Origin: Actinomycetes bacterium
Lineage (GTDB): Bacteria; Actinomycetota; Acidimicrobiia; Acidimicrobiales; Bog-793
Direction of reading: 5' to 3'
Assembly (NCBI GenBank): GCA_021785095.1
Contig: JAJYGM010000234.1
Coordinates: 1 to 12,944 of the forward strand
Length of the DNA: 12,944 nucleotides
Shown: piece after piece, positions 6,523-12,861 of the stretch
Numbering within the stretch: the stretch's first letter is position 1
Layout: every line of letters starts with the position of its first letter
Position numbers and translations under genes: made by a program
The notes under the pieces: model-generated
Databases searched by the model: none
What the model was told of the DNA's origin: nothing
Seen by the model: only the letters and a program-made list of their open reading frames with translations

Positions 6523-7932
6523 TCAGTAGGTGCCCGCCACGAGGCTGCCGGTGAGCTTGGTCTCCCTTGTCAGCGAGTTGTCGACCACTGCGGGCACCCA
6601 GGCGAACCTCTTGCCGAAGACCTCGAGGTCGGGCTTCCACTGGACGCCGACGGGGTTGACGATGCCGACACCGGGTGCAGGGCCCTTGGCGAAGTCGATG
6701 TTCCCGCACATCCCCGTGTAGTTGACCTTGTGCAGCGCGGCCGCGACCTCTCCATGGTCGTGAGGTGTGCCCACCGCGCTGAAGGCCTCGATGGCCACCT
6801 CGAAGAGCGAGTACGTCGACCCGAGCGACTGCCACCAGACGTTGCCGGTCGAGTGCTGCCACCCGGTCGCGAGCTCCCGTGCGGTCTCGCCGTCCAAGGA
6901 GGACTTGTGCGGCGTGAACGGCGTCCACCACGCGTCGGTCGCGATGTTGGTCGCAAGCTTGCCGAGCGCCTCCACTGTGGACGGGAAGAGGAGCACCTTC
7001 GCCACCGTCGCCAGGACGGGCCTGTAGTCTCGGGTGATCGCCTGCTTCCAGAACGTGTTGAATGTCGGAGGCAAGGGGCAGTTCTGGAAGAACGCGCAAT
7101 TGTGCGACTTGAAGTTGGCGATCATGGACGAGTATGTCGTCGTCCCGTCGGTGAACGCCCCGCCTGTCACGAATTCGTACCCTGCGGCCTTGGCGAAAAG
7201 GGGGAACCCAGCCCGGAACGCATTGCCGTCCGCGTCGTTCGGGTACATGCCGGCGAACACCTTGTCGGCGTGGGTCCTCTTCTGGATCCGCTCCCACATG
7301 GGCAGGAAGGTTCCGGCGAACTCCTTCATCCCGAAGAAGAACATCGTGCAGTACTCGAAGGACTTCGTGGGCTTCAACGGGTCCCCGCCGAGGCCCGCGT
7401 ACCACGACTCCCAGGGGACGACCGTCGCGAGGCACGGGACGTGGTACTGCTCGGCAGCCGCAGCGACGGGGTTGGTCGTCTCGGGTGCACTCGAAACGAG
7501 GATGAGGTCGACCTTTGTGCTGAGGGCGAGCTGCTGGGCGACCTGGGCCGCACGGTTGGGTGTCGACTGGCTGTCGACGACCTTGATGCTGATCGAGTGG
7601 TGCTTTCGCCGGATCTGGATCCCTTTCGAGTACTGGGCAGTCCCTCGGACTTTGCCCAGGACGAAGGGGTCCGACTCCGAGAAGCCCGCGAGAGGACCGG
7701 TGCGGGGAGTGATATAGCCGATCTTGATCGTCGAGGACCCGGCGGCCGAGAGCCGGTTGGAACGCATGGATCGGAGCTGCGCCGAGGAAGCCGACGCGGT
7801 CCCGGACGCGAGTCCTGCTCCTCCGAGTCCGAGCACGCCCGCCCCGAGCAGCTTGAGCACGCTGCGGCGGTCGAGCTCACCTACTCTCTCGACGTCAGTC
7901 GTGCCCAAAGTGTCGTCGTGCCGGTCTGCCAT
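6523..7932 (-). CDS. Tat-exported substrate-binding protein of the HAAT importer (periplasmic-binding-protein 6 type)
   Basis: A 469-residue extracellular ligand-binding subunit that feeds the LivHMGF-like importer. The ATG at 7932 has a strong Shine-Dalgarno (AAGGGGG) at good spacing. The N-terminus carries a twin-arginine signal, DRRSVLKLL at 21-29, then a Gly/Ala/Leu-rich segment and a likely signal-peptidase I site near TASAS (45-49). There is no lipobox cysteine, which is unusual for a Gram-positive binding protein. The fold is shown by IKIGYITPRTGPLAG (69-83), the Asn/Arg-Ala-Ala-Gln helix at 126-130, SSAPETTNPVAAAA (147-160) and VPWESWY (172-178). The ligand is not identifiable by motif. 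The downstream pobA and decarboxylase suggest an aromatic acid or aromatic amino acid, by inference only. Confidence 0.92.
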   Translation of the reverse strand: MADRHDDTLGTTDVERVGELDRRSVLKLLGAGVLGLGGAGLASGTASASSAQLRSMRSNRLSAAGSSTIKIGYITPRTGPLAGFSESDPFVLGKVRGTAQYSKGIQIRRKHHSISIKVVDSQSTPNRAAQVAQQLALSTKVDLILVSSAPETTNPVAAAAEQYHVPCLATVVPWESWYAGLGGDPLKPTKSFEYCTMFFFGMKEFAGTFLPMWERIQKRTHADKVFAGMYPNDADGNAFRAGFPLFAKAAGYEFVTGGAFTDGTTTYSSMIANFKSHNCAFFQNCPLPPTFNTFWKQAITRDYRPVLATVAKVLLFPSTVEALGKLATNIATDAWWTPFTPHKSSLDGETARELATGWQHSTGNVWWQSLGSTYSLFEVAIEAFSAVGTPHDHGEVAAALHKVNYTGMCGNIDFAKGPAPGVGIVNPVGVQWKPDLEVFGKRFAWVPAVVDNSLTRETKLTGSLVAGTY

Positions 7933-8133
7933 GTGTCCCCCTTCGCTCAGCATCGCCCACCGTGCCGCACCGGGTACGACCTCGACCGGCCGGCTCGCCA
8001 CGGGAGCGGACTTCCTGCCCCCCCGGCACGATTGGTGGAGGTCTCGCCATCTGACGGTCTGCGGTGGCGCCCGACATGTCGCCGCGCAGTTCTCGCCAGC
8101 CGAGAGCGGATACGTATGGGTATGGCGCGCTCG

Positions 8134-8162
8134 ATCCTCACAGAGGGCTTTGCGGTTGTCAA
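8134..8162 (-). promoter_or_regulatory. Probable promoter of the importer-pobA-decarboxylase operon
   Basis: The minus strand has a perfect TTGACA at 8157-8162, then a 17-base spacer and GAGGAT at 8134-8139 as a weak -10 (A2, A5 and T6 match). Transcription would begin near 8127, giving a leader of about 195 bases before the binding-protein ATG at 7932. A weak -10 with a perfect -35 fits a promoter that needs an activator. The -35 and next two bases (TTGACAAC) are identical to those in front of pobA. Confidence 0.55.
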
Positions 8163-8171
8163 GAACAGCGG

Positions 8172-8232
8172 CGCCCTGGTCCGACGGCCGGTCGCCCTGG
8201 TCCGAGCGCTCACCCACGGGCCTGCCCTGGTC
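8172..8232 (-). promoter_or_regulatory. Three GACCAGGG direct repeats, candidate activator sites
   Basis: Plus-strand CGCCCTGGTCCGA occurs twice, at 8172-8184 and 8193-8205, and its core CCCTGGTC a third time at 8225-8232. The cores are spaced 21 and 30 bases apart, close to two and three helical turns. They begin about 10 bases upstream of the -35 at 8157-8162, roughly -50, -71 and -101 from the inferred start. That is where an activator of the importer operon would bind; the repeats also lie upstream of the divergent SnoaL-like gene. Confidence 0.5.
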
Positions 8233-8325
8233 GCCAGCCTCCGGCGTCGCGCGATGAGACCTTCGGCCCTTGGGGGGCGAGGATCGTCCGCCAAGGATGG
8301 CAGCGGCGGAGCGGAGGGAGACACG

Positions 8326-8718
8326 ATGAGTGAGGAGAACGTTCAACTGGCGAAGCGCGGCTACGAGCTGTTCGGCAAGGGCGACCTCGACTCCTTGAAG
8401 AGCGAGATCTTCAGCCCCGACGTGATCTGGAGGACCGAGGGTGTCGGTCCGTTCGAGAGCGAGTACAAGGGTATCGACGCGCTCATCGGCTACTTCAGCC
8501 GGCTGTTCGAGCTGAGTGGTGGCACCTTCAAAGCCGAGGTGCTCCACATCTACGCCGACGATGATCGGGCGGTCGCGATCCAGCACATCTCGGGCAGCCG
8601 GGTCGAGAAGTTGCTCGACACGAGAATGGTGGTTGTCTTCGAGATCCGCGAGGGCAAGGTCTCCGAGGTGACCCAATTCGCCGCCGAGCCGTCCAAACTC
8701 GAGAACTTCTGGTCCTGA
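8326..8718 (+). CDS. SnoaL/NTF2-like small protein
   Basis: A 130-residue single-domain protein of the nuclear-transport-factor-2/SnoaL superfamily. It shows the typical N-terminal helix NVQLAKRGYELFGKGDLDSL (5-24), then PDVIWRTEG, YKGIDALIGYFSRLFEL and a final strand pattern, VVVFEIREGKVSEVTQF (102-118). Members are cone-shaped alpha+beta barrels that act as small-molecule isomerases, cyclases or binding proteins, and many have no known role. The ATG at 8326 has a good Shine-Dalgarno (GGAGGGAG). It diverges from the aromatic importer operon, so a role with the same substrate is possible but unproven. The membrane-protein gene follows closely. Confidence 0.88.
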   Translation: MSEENVQLAKRGYELFGKGDLDSLKSEIFSPDVIWRTEGVGPFESEYKGIDALIGYFSRLFELSGGTFKAEVLHIYADDDRAVAIQHISGSRVEKLLDTRMVVVFEIREGKVSEVTQFAAEPSKLENFWS

Positions 8719-8735
8719 GGGAAGCGTGGACGGCG

Positions 8736-9035
8736 TTGGCGGACGACCCACGAAGTCCTGCCGGGCAGCACGGATCATCGCTCTGGCCCGCTACGAGCGC
8801 CGGCTGGTGGGCGGTGATCCTGGCGGTGTCGTCCATCGTGCTCGTCCTTGGTTGGAAGCTGATGGGTCCCGCGGGCGCATTCCCTGGATTGTCGTGCGGC
8901 TTCGCCGGCGGCATCGTGGCACTGGTGTCGATCCTCCGATTGAAGGAGCGGGCAGCCAGCGTTGTGGCTGCCCTCGTGCCGTTCGCCTTCACGGTGGTCT
9001 ACCTGGCGGCCGAGCTGATCGTCGGCAGCTCCTGA
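8736..9035 (+). CDS. Small three-helix membrane protein of unknown function
   Basis: A 99-residue protein with a short polar N-terminus and three hydrophobic segments at about 23-43, 48-68 and 73-95, separated by short turns (KLMGPAG and RLKERA). The positive charges in the RLKERA turn suggest that this loop is cytoplasmic. No enzyme motif is visible and I do not recognise the family. The start is a TTG at 8736, with GAGGGAAG about 11 bases upstream formed partly by the SnoaL stop region, so the two genes are probably co-transcribed with a 17-base gap. An alternative GTG at 8726 is in a different frame that looks non-coding. Confidence 0.68.
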   Translation: MADDPRSPAGQHGSSLWPATSAGWWAVILAVSSIVLVLGWKLMGPAGAFPGLSCGFAGGIVALVSILRLKERAASVVAALVPFAFTVVYLAAELIVGSS

Positions 9036-9054
9036 GCCACACCCTGGCCGGGCC

Positions 9055-9072
9055 GGTGCGCACTTGCACCGA
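9055..9072. terminator. Hairpin between convergent genes
   Basis: CGGTGC (9055-9060) pairs with GCACCG (9067-9072) around a six-base loop. It lies 20 bases past the membrane-protein stop and before the end of the facing propeller gene. There is no T-run, so it would have to be a hairpin-only or factor-assisted bidirectional terminator. The rest of the 133-base gap (9036-9168) shows nothing else. Confidence 0.3.
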
Positions 9073-9168
9073 TTCGCCAGGCGCTCGAGCGCATGGTGCC
9101 CTTCCCCTGCTCAGCGCCAGCTCAGCCTTCGGCGGTTCCCTCGCTGCCTCTCGAGAGCCCGGGCAGTC

Positions 9169-10473
9169 TCACGGGAACGCGGTGCAGGCGCCGGCTGGAA
9201 GGCCGCTCGCGCACTGACCCGACGGCACGCCCATCGTAGGCGTGTGCCGGACGAGCATGGAGTACGGCGGAGCGAGGTCCACCCCGTCAGGACCGCTGAG
9301 GTACCCGGGGGTGCTGCCCGCGACTCCGGTGTGCCCGTACTGCCAGACGATCTTGTCGGTACGAGGGTCCACCACGATGACCCGGTCGTTCGCGTCGTCG
9401 TTGCACAAGATGTCGCCGTTCGTGGGAATCGGTTCGCACAGTGACGGATGGTTCAGCATGCCTGGGCCGCTCGTCGGCCCGTAACGCCAGAGCAGCTGCC
9501 CGGCCTTGTTGAACTCGACGATCTGACCTGGAGTGGAGTAGTCGACCGTCAAGAAGATTCCCGGAGCGACCTCGTTGGTGTCGGAGGGGTAGACGACACC
9601 GGGAGGGTGCGTCGACCACAGGATCTTTCCCGACAACGTCATCTCGTCCACCCAGTCGCCGTTGATCTCGGTGACAAGGTAATTGCCGTCGGTCATGGGA
9701 AAGGCGCCGTTGGGGCTTCCGAAGCGCAGCGGCGGCTGGTGGTAGCAGGCGGTGTTCTGAGTCCCGATGCGTTCCAATGGGACGTGGGCGTCGCGGCCGA
9801 TGATCAAGAGGCTGCAGTTCTTGATGTCGGCGACCAGGACGTCTCCATTGGGAAGCTGCATCGCGTCGTCTGGGTTGTCGAGATGGTTGGGCCCAGCGCC
9901 GGGAACTCCAGGACTGCCGTAACGCCACAGGATCCGGTTCTCACGAATGCTCAGCAGCGACACGACTTGGTATGTCTCTTCGGTGGCGAGGATGGCGTTC
10001 CCCTTGGCAGTGAAGAAGGCATCGTCGGGAGCCAGGAATTTCTGGCCCGGAGCCAGGTCGCCGGGCTTCGGGAACTGCCAGACGATGTCGCCCGCGGGGT
10101 TCACGAGAAGCAGCCGGTTATTGCCTTCGTCCGCAATGAGCACGTCGCCCGGCAGCACTGCAGGGTTCGACCCTGGGGCGAGGTTCGGGCCAGGGCTCAT
10201 GCCCTCGCCCGACGACGAGGTGAACGGCAGAGCCGTCGCCGGCCGAGCGCGGCGCACCGACGCCTTGGCCGCCGGCGTCGAGGAGCTCGGTCCTGCGAGT
10301 TGGACGAGCACGACGACCAGCACCACCGACGCAGCCAGGCTCGTGAGGGTCCGAAGCAGTCGAGCACGACGCGAGAGCCGGGATCTGGTTCTGCGGCGGA
10401 CCGAGCCCGCAGCATGCGCCCTGGAGCGGCGACTTCCCGACGTGATCCGAGACGTACCTTCATCGCGCGGCAT
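9169..10473 (-). CDS. Membrane-anchored six-repeat beta-propeller protein (PQQ-like/NHL-like)
   Basis: A 434-residue protein. The N-terminus is very basic (about residues 5-41) and is followed by one hydrophobic segment (about 42-60), predicting a signal-anchor with the rest outside the cell. After a Ser/Pro/Ala linker come six repeats of the pattern G-[DN]-hydrophobic strand, then I-[VL]-W-x-[FYT], beginning near residues 109, 158, 210, 263, 305 and 353. Examples are GDVLIADEGNN, GNAILATEE and GDILCNDDANDR. This fits a six-bladed propeller such as those of PQQ-like, NHL or arylsulfotransferase-related families; no catalytic residue can be assigned. Six cysteines (220, 243, 346, 357, 421, 430) lie in the extracellular part and could form disulfides. 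The ATG at 10473 lacks a strong Shine-Dalgarno, and a later start near the membrane segment is possible. Confidence 0.85.
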   Translation of the reverse strand: MPRDEGTSRITSGSRRSRAHAAGSVRRRTRSRLSRRARLLRTLTSLAASVVLVVVLVQLAGPSSSTPAAKASVRRARPATALPFTSSSGEGMSPGPNLAPGSNPAVLPGDVLIADEGNNRLLLVNPAGDIVWQFPKPGDLAPGQKFLAPDDAFFTAKGNAILATEETYQVVSLLSIRENRILWRYGSPGVPGAGPNHLDNPDDAMQLPNGDVLVADIKNCSLLIIGRDAHVPLERIGTQNTACYHQPPLRFGSPNGAFPMTDGNYLVTEINGDWVDEMTLSGKILWSTHPPGVVYPSDTNEVAPGIFLTVDYSTPGQIVEFNKAGQLLWRYGPTSGPGMLNHPSLCEPIPTNGDILCNDDANDRVIVVDPRTDKIVWQYGHTGVAGSTPGYLSGPDGVDLAPPYSMLVRHTPTMGVPSGQCASGLPAGACTAFP

Positions 10474-10614
10474 TACGTCAACTCTATCGATCTACCTCGT
10501 GTCATCCACTCATGGTCATCAGCTGGAGGCGCGTCCCTGCGTGCCAACTCGCGACGCGCGTGCGAGGCGCGCGGTCTCCCGAAGCCCGTGTGCCCACGTG
10601 CCGGCGTCGACCTG

Positions 10615-10647
10615 CCGCTCTTTGAAGCGGCTCGACGACACCGTCGA
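10615..10647 (-). terminator. Two adjacent hairpins downstream of the radical SAM gene
   Basis: TCGACG/CGTCGA (10632-10637 and 10642-10647, loop ACAC) sits one base from CCGCT/AGCGG (10615-10619 and 10626-10630, six-base loop). Both are perfect stems. They lie about 130 bases past the radical SAM stop and before the propeller gene. There is no T-tract, so termination would be of the hairpin-only kind, if it occurs. Confidence 0.35.
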
Positions 10648-10670
10648 TCGGCGGAGCACGTGGGTGGGCG

Positions 10671-10700
10671 CAGCGAGCCCAGGCGAGCCCAGGCGAGCCC
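10671..10700. repeat. 10-bp tandem repeat, three copies
   Basis: AGGCGAGCCC occurs perfectly at 10681-10690 and 10691-10700, with a copy differing at two positions at 10671-10680. It is intergenic, and I see no function beyond likely slippage. Confidence 0.75.
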
Positions 10701-10774
10701 ACGCCTCCGACCACCCTTCCAACGCGATGACTGCAAGACCGATGGCGACCCGTATCGGAGCCGCGGCGCTTCAG

Positions 10775-11959
10775 CTAGCCCGAAGCGAGCCTTGGCTCGT
10801 ACGGGCACATGGGATCTTCCGCGAGGGGATCGCCGGTGGCCGCGAACGCGTGCGCTCGCGAGCCTCCGCAGATGCGTCGGTACTCACAGCGCCCGCATCG
10901 TCCAGCGAGCCTGTCGGGGTCGCGGATGGCTTGAAGGAGCGGTGACTGTCGGTAGAGGTCAGTGAGCGGCGTCGACCGGACATTGCCGACGTGCAGCGGA
11001 AGGAAACCGCTCGGGGCCACGTCTCCCCTCCGAGAGACGAATACGACACCCCGCCCGTCGCCCACCGCGAGAGGCGGGCGCCGAGACGTCGCGAGAGGTG
11101 CTCGCGCCGATCCCTGCGACTCAGGAACGAGCCTCCTCAGCTCGGCAGCCAGCTCCTCGTGCAACGGCCCGACGAAGTCCCCTTCGCCACCCGCGTGTTG
11201 AGAGCGCTCGATGACGACCCGGCGATACTGCGGCGCCTCGGTCGTCTTCAGCGGAAGCGACGGTGCTGCTTCATAGAGGAAATGGAGCACCTGCTCGGTC
11301 TCCGACGCGGTGAGCGCGGTGAGCGCAGCGCCACGGCCGGCCGCGACGAGAAAGAAGACGCTCCAGAGGCTCACACCGAGCTCTCGAGCGAGCACGAGCA
11401 GGGCCGGCAGCTCGTGGACGGTGTCGGCGGTCACGGTGGAATTGAGCTGAACGCGCAAGCCAGCCTGACGAGCGAGGCGGCACCCCATCACCGTCCATTC
11501 GAAGGACCCTGTCACCTGTCGGAAGGCGTCGTGGGTCGCCGGCGACGCGCCGTCGAGGGAGAACGAGACAGTTCGAGCCCCGGCTCGCCGGATCCCTTCG
11601 AGATTGGAGGCGCTGGCAAGTGGCGTGCCGGACGGCGAGACCGCCATGGCAAGTCCCCGACCGCTCCCGTGTGCGACCAGCGCCGCGACGTCATCACGCT
11701 TGAAGGGATCGCCACCGGTCAGTACGACGATCGGCCTCGGCGCCTCGAGCGACGCCAGGTCGTCCAGCACCGTGCTCACCTCGGCCGTCGTGAGCTCGTC
11801 GGCATCGCGCGCGGGTGAGGCCTCGGCGCGGCAGTGGCGGCATGCCAGATCGCACGCTCCGGTCAGCTCGAACAGTACGAGGAACGGTCGTTCCCGCGTA
11901 TCGAAGCGAAGCTCTCGTACGTGTCGCTCACCGTGTTGCGCGGCCGCTGGTGCAGTCAC
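10775..11959 (-). CDS. Radical SAM protein with C-terminal SPASM/twitch-type auxiliary cluster
   Basis: A 394-residue cytosolic iron-sulfur enzyme. The SAM cluster motif is Cys36-x3-Cys40-x2-Cys43 in CDLACRHC. It is followed by TGGDPF (81-86), the GGE-type SAM-binding variant, and SFSLDG (132-137). The C-terminus has Cys355, Cys358, Cys364 and Cys385 (CGRCEYRRICGGS, then PMCPYEP), which would hold an auxiliary cluster. A segment GDVAPSGFLPLHVGNVR has Ser317 where many SPASM proteins have Cys. This pattern recalls the BA_1875-like group of radical SAM proteins related to NirJ/AhbD heme enzymes and PqqE-type peptide modifiers; the exact reaction is unknown. The GTG at 11959 overlaps the stop of the small upstream gene (GTGA). 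The frame continues upstream but is only a shadow there. Confidence 0.9.
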   Translation of the reverse strand: MTAPAAAQHGERHVRELRFDTRERPFLVLFELTGACDLACRHCRAEASPARDADELTTAEVSTVLDDLASLEAPRPIVVLTGGDPFKRDDVAALVAHGSGRGLAMAVSPSGTPLASASNLEGIRRAGARTVSFSLDGASPATHDAFRQVTGSFEWTVMGCRLARQAGLRVQLNSTVTADTVHELPALLVLARELGVSLWSVFFLVAAGRGAALTALTASETEQVLHFLYEAAPSLPLKTTEAPQYRRVVIERSQHAGGEGDFVGPLHEELAAELRRLVPESQGSARAPLATSRRPPLAVGDGRGVVFVSRRGDVAPSGFLPLHVGNVRSTPLTDLYRQSPLLQAIRDPDRLAGRCGRCEYRRICGGSRAHAFAATGDPLAEDPMCPYEPRLASG

Positions 11960-12180
11960 GCCGCAAGCATGTCCGAAGTCAGGTGGGCGGCGAGAAAGTC
12001 GGAGGACCCGAGCAAGCCCTGTATCGCGCCCAGGACACCCGCGAAGGGGCCGTGTCGTGGACTGGCAGCCTCTACCGCCCCCGCCACGCCAGTGCGCCCT
12101 TCGGGGTGGGTCCTCTTCCACGTGTGGAGAGCGAAGACGACGTCGCGCTTCACGATGACACGGTAGCCGAGCTCTTTCAT
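11956..12180 (-). CDS. Unrecognised 74-residue protein coupled to the radical SAM gene
   Basis: A small protein with no family I recognise. About 80 percent of its codons end in G or C, as in real genes here, and its TGA overlaps the GTG start of the radical SAM gene by four bases, which argues that it is translated and coupled. Residues 1-24 are basic and aromatic (MKELGYRVIVKRD, then FALHTWKR). A Gly/Pro turn region (27-45) follows, then a hydrophobic helix-like stretch from about 46 to the end (GVLGAIQGLLGSSDFLAAHL). It has no cysteine. It could be a partner or carrier protein, a peptide substrate of the radical SAM enzyme, or simply a small conserved protein. The ATG at 12180 lacks a clear Shine-Dalgarno, so the start could differ. 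Confidence 0.58.
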   Translation of the reverse strand: MKELGYRVIVKRDVVFALHTWKRTHPEGRTGVAGAVEAASPRHGPFAGVLGAIQGLLGSSDFLAAHLTSDMLAA

Positions 12181-12209
12181 TGCCGGCTCGGTCGCGTTGT
12201 CACATGAGC

Positions 12210-12238
12210 GCCCTGGCCCCGTGCGACGTGGCCAGGGC
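12210..12238. repeat. Perfect 9-bp inverted repeat upstream of the small gene
   Basis: GCCCTGGCC (12210-12218) pairs with GGCCAGGGC (12230-12238) around an 11-base loop. It lies 30 bases upstream of the small gene's ATG, between it and the end of tRNA-His. With no T-run it is not a classic terminator; an operator or a leader hairpin is as likely. Confidence 0.55.
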
Positions 12239-12263
12239 TGGTACCGGTGTGATCGGGCTCGCG

Positions 12264-12283
12264 CCGATCCGCCGCCGGATCGG
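12264..12283. repeat. 7-bp inverted repeat downstream of tRNA-His
   Basis: CCGATCC (12264-12270) pairs with GGATCGG (12277-12283) around a six-base loop. GATCGGGCT also occurs as a direct repeat at 12251-12259 and 12278-12286. It may help end the tRNA-His transcript. Confidence 0.35.
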
Positions 12284-12369
12284 GCTGCCCCCTGGCCCAA
12301 CCCGAGACGGGAGCGACGACGAAACGTGAAGTGGGTCCTCACCGGAACGTGAAGACCTCTTCGGGTCGG

Positions 12370-12444
12370 GGTGAGCGAGGGGACTTGAACCCCCGACCTC
12401 CAGGGCCACAACCTGGCGCTCTAACCAACTGAGCTACGCCCACC
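12370..12444 (-). tRNA. tRNA-His (anticodon GTG)
   Basis: The minus strand folds as a full cloverleaf. The acceptor stem is GTGGGCG/CGCTCAC, the D arm is GCTC/GAGC, and the anticodon stem CCAGG/CCTGG encloses the loop TTGTGGC. The T arm has the loop TTCAAGT. The extra 5' G (12444) facing C73 (12370) is the identity element of tRNA-His. CCA is not encoded; the next bases are CCG. Confidence 0.95.
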
Positions 12445-12861
12445 GAGGCGTTCCAGTCTTGCACACGGCCCCCGGCCCGTTCGACGCGGCGGCAAGGCGG
12501 CACTCGAAACCGGCCGAACCGCTCTCCTTGTTCGTTGGTGTTCGTTGGTGAGGACGAGCGAGCAGTGGTGGCCCCAGTGGTTTGCGCCTGAGCCCTCGTC
12601 GCGCAGGCGGCATTGCAGGCGCCGGGCGAACCGGCGCACGCGCGGCGACCCGGCTTCGAGATCGCCAGGGCCGGGGTGCGAGTCCAGCGCCGATCCACGC
12701 ACCTGTCGAGACCACCGGGCATGGAAGCGAGCTGTGCTTGCGAAGGTGCCACCGGGACTGTGCGACGCTCGAGATCGCGAGCCGCGTCTTCGGCTCCGCT
12801 ACCATGACGTCGCGTGGGCGCTCACGATGGATTGCTCGCGTCTCGCCCCGTACGTGGATCC
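12445..12861. other. Spacer between the two divergent tRNA genes
   Basis: These 417 bases show no convincing gene. A long minus-strand frame crosses them but also runs through tRNA-Arg and reads as low-information Arg/Pro sequence. Promoters of both tRNAs should lie here. TACCAT at 12800-12805 is a possible -10 for tRNA-Arg, but no matching -35 is seen. Confidence 0.6.
12531..12550. repeat. Perfect 10-bp tandem duplication
   Basis: TTCGTTGGTG is repeated twice in a row in the spacer between the tRNA genes. It is probably a slippage product. Confidence 0.75.

Larger units (their letters stand above)
7933..8325. other. Divergent intergenic region
   Basis: These 393 bases separate the minus-strand importer operon from the plus-strand SnoaL-like gene. 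They hold the minus-strand promoter, the three direct repeats and the importer leader. The plus-strand frame of the SnoaL gene stays open through the region, but the added residues are arginine-rich and unlike the family, so I do not read them as protein. I find no convincing plus-strand promoter. Confidence 0.7.
10474..10774. other. Intergenic region between radical SAM and propeller genes
   Basis: This 301-base stretch holds no convincing gene; the frames crossing it are rich in Arg, Ala and Pro and resemble no family. It contains the tandem hairpins at 10615-10647, a three-copy 10-base repeat at 10671-10700, and a widely spaced inverted repeat (CCCACGTGC at 10593-10601 with GCACGTGGG at 10656-10664). 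A promoter for the propeller gene should lie in its left part, but no clear one is visible. Confidence 0.65.

Noticed and set aside
6506..7435. Upstream extension of livG through the binding-protein gene
   Set aside because: The added sequence is low-information and out of frame with the true gene. The LivG domain begins at about 6505.
6730..8325. Long upstream extension of the SnoaL-like frame
   Set aside because: Only the part from 8326 has the family fold and a Shine-Dalgarno. The rest lies opposite the binding-protein gene and its promoter region.
7933..8778. Upstream extension of the binding protein
   Set aside because: It would cross the SnoaL gene and put the Tat signal in the middle of the protein. 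The ATG at 7932 has a strong Shine-Dalgarno.
8726..9217. 163-codon plus-strand frame overlapping the membrane-protein gene
   Set aside because: It reads as Arg/Gly/Ser-rich sequence without structure and runs into the facing propeller gene. The 8736 frame gives three clean helices.
10593..10664. Inverted repeat CCCACGTGC/GCACGTGGG as an operator
   Set aside because: The arms are about 54 bases apart and each contains the self-palindromic CACGTG, so the pairing may be chance. Noted only in the description of the region.
9448..10965. 505-codon plus-strand frame opposite the propeller gene
   Set aside because: It has no recognisable motif and lies opposite a repeat-containing gene with a clear fold.
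10991..11818. 275-codon plus-strand frame opposite the radical SAM gene
   Set aside because: It is Arg/Glu-rich antisense sequence. The cysteine motifs are on the minus strand.
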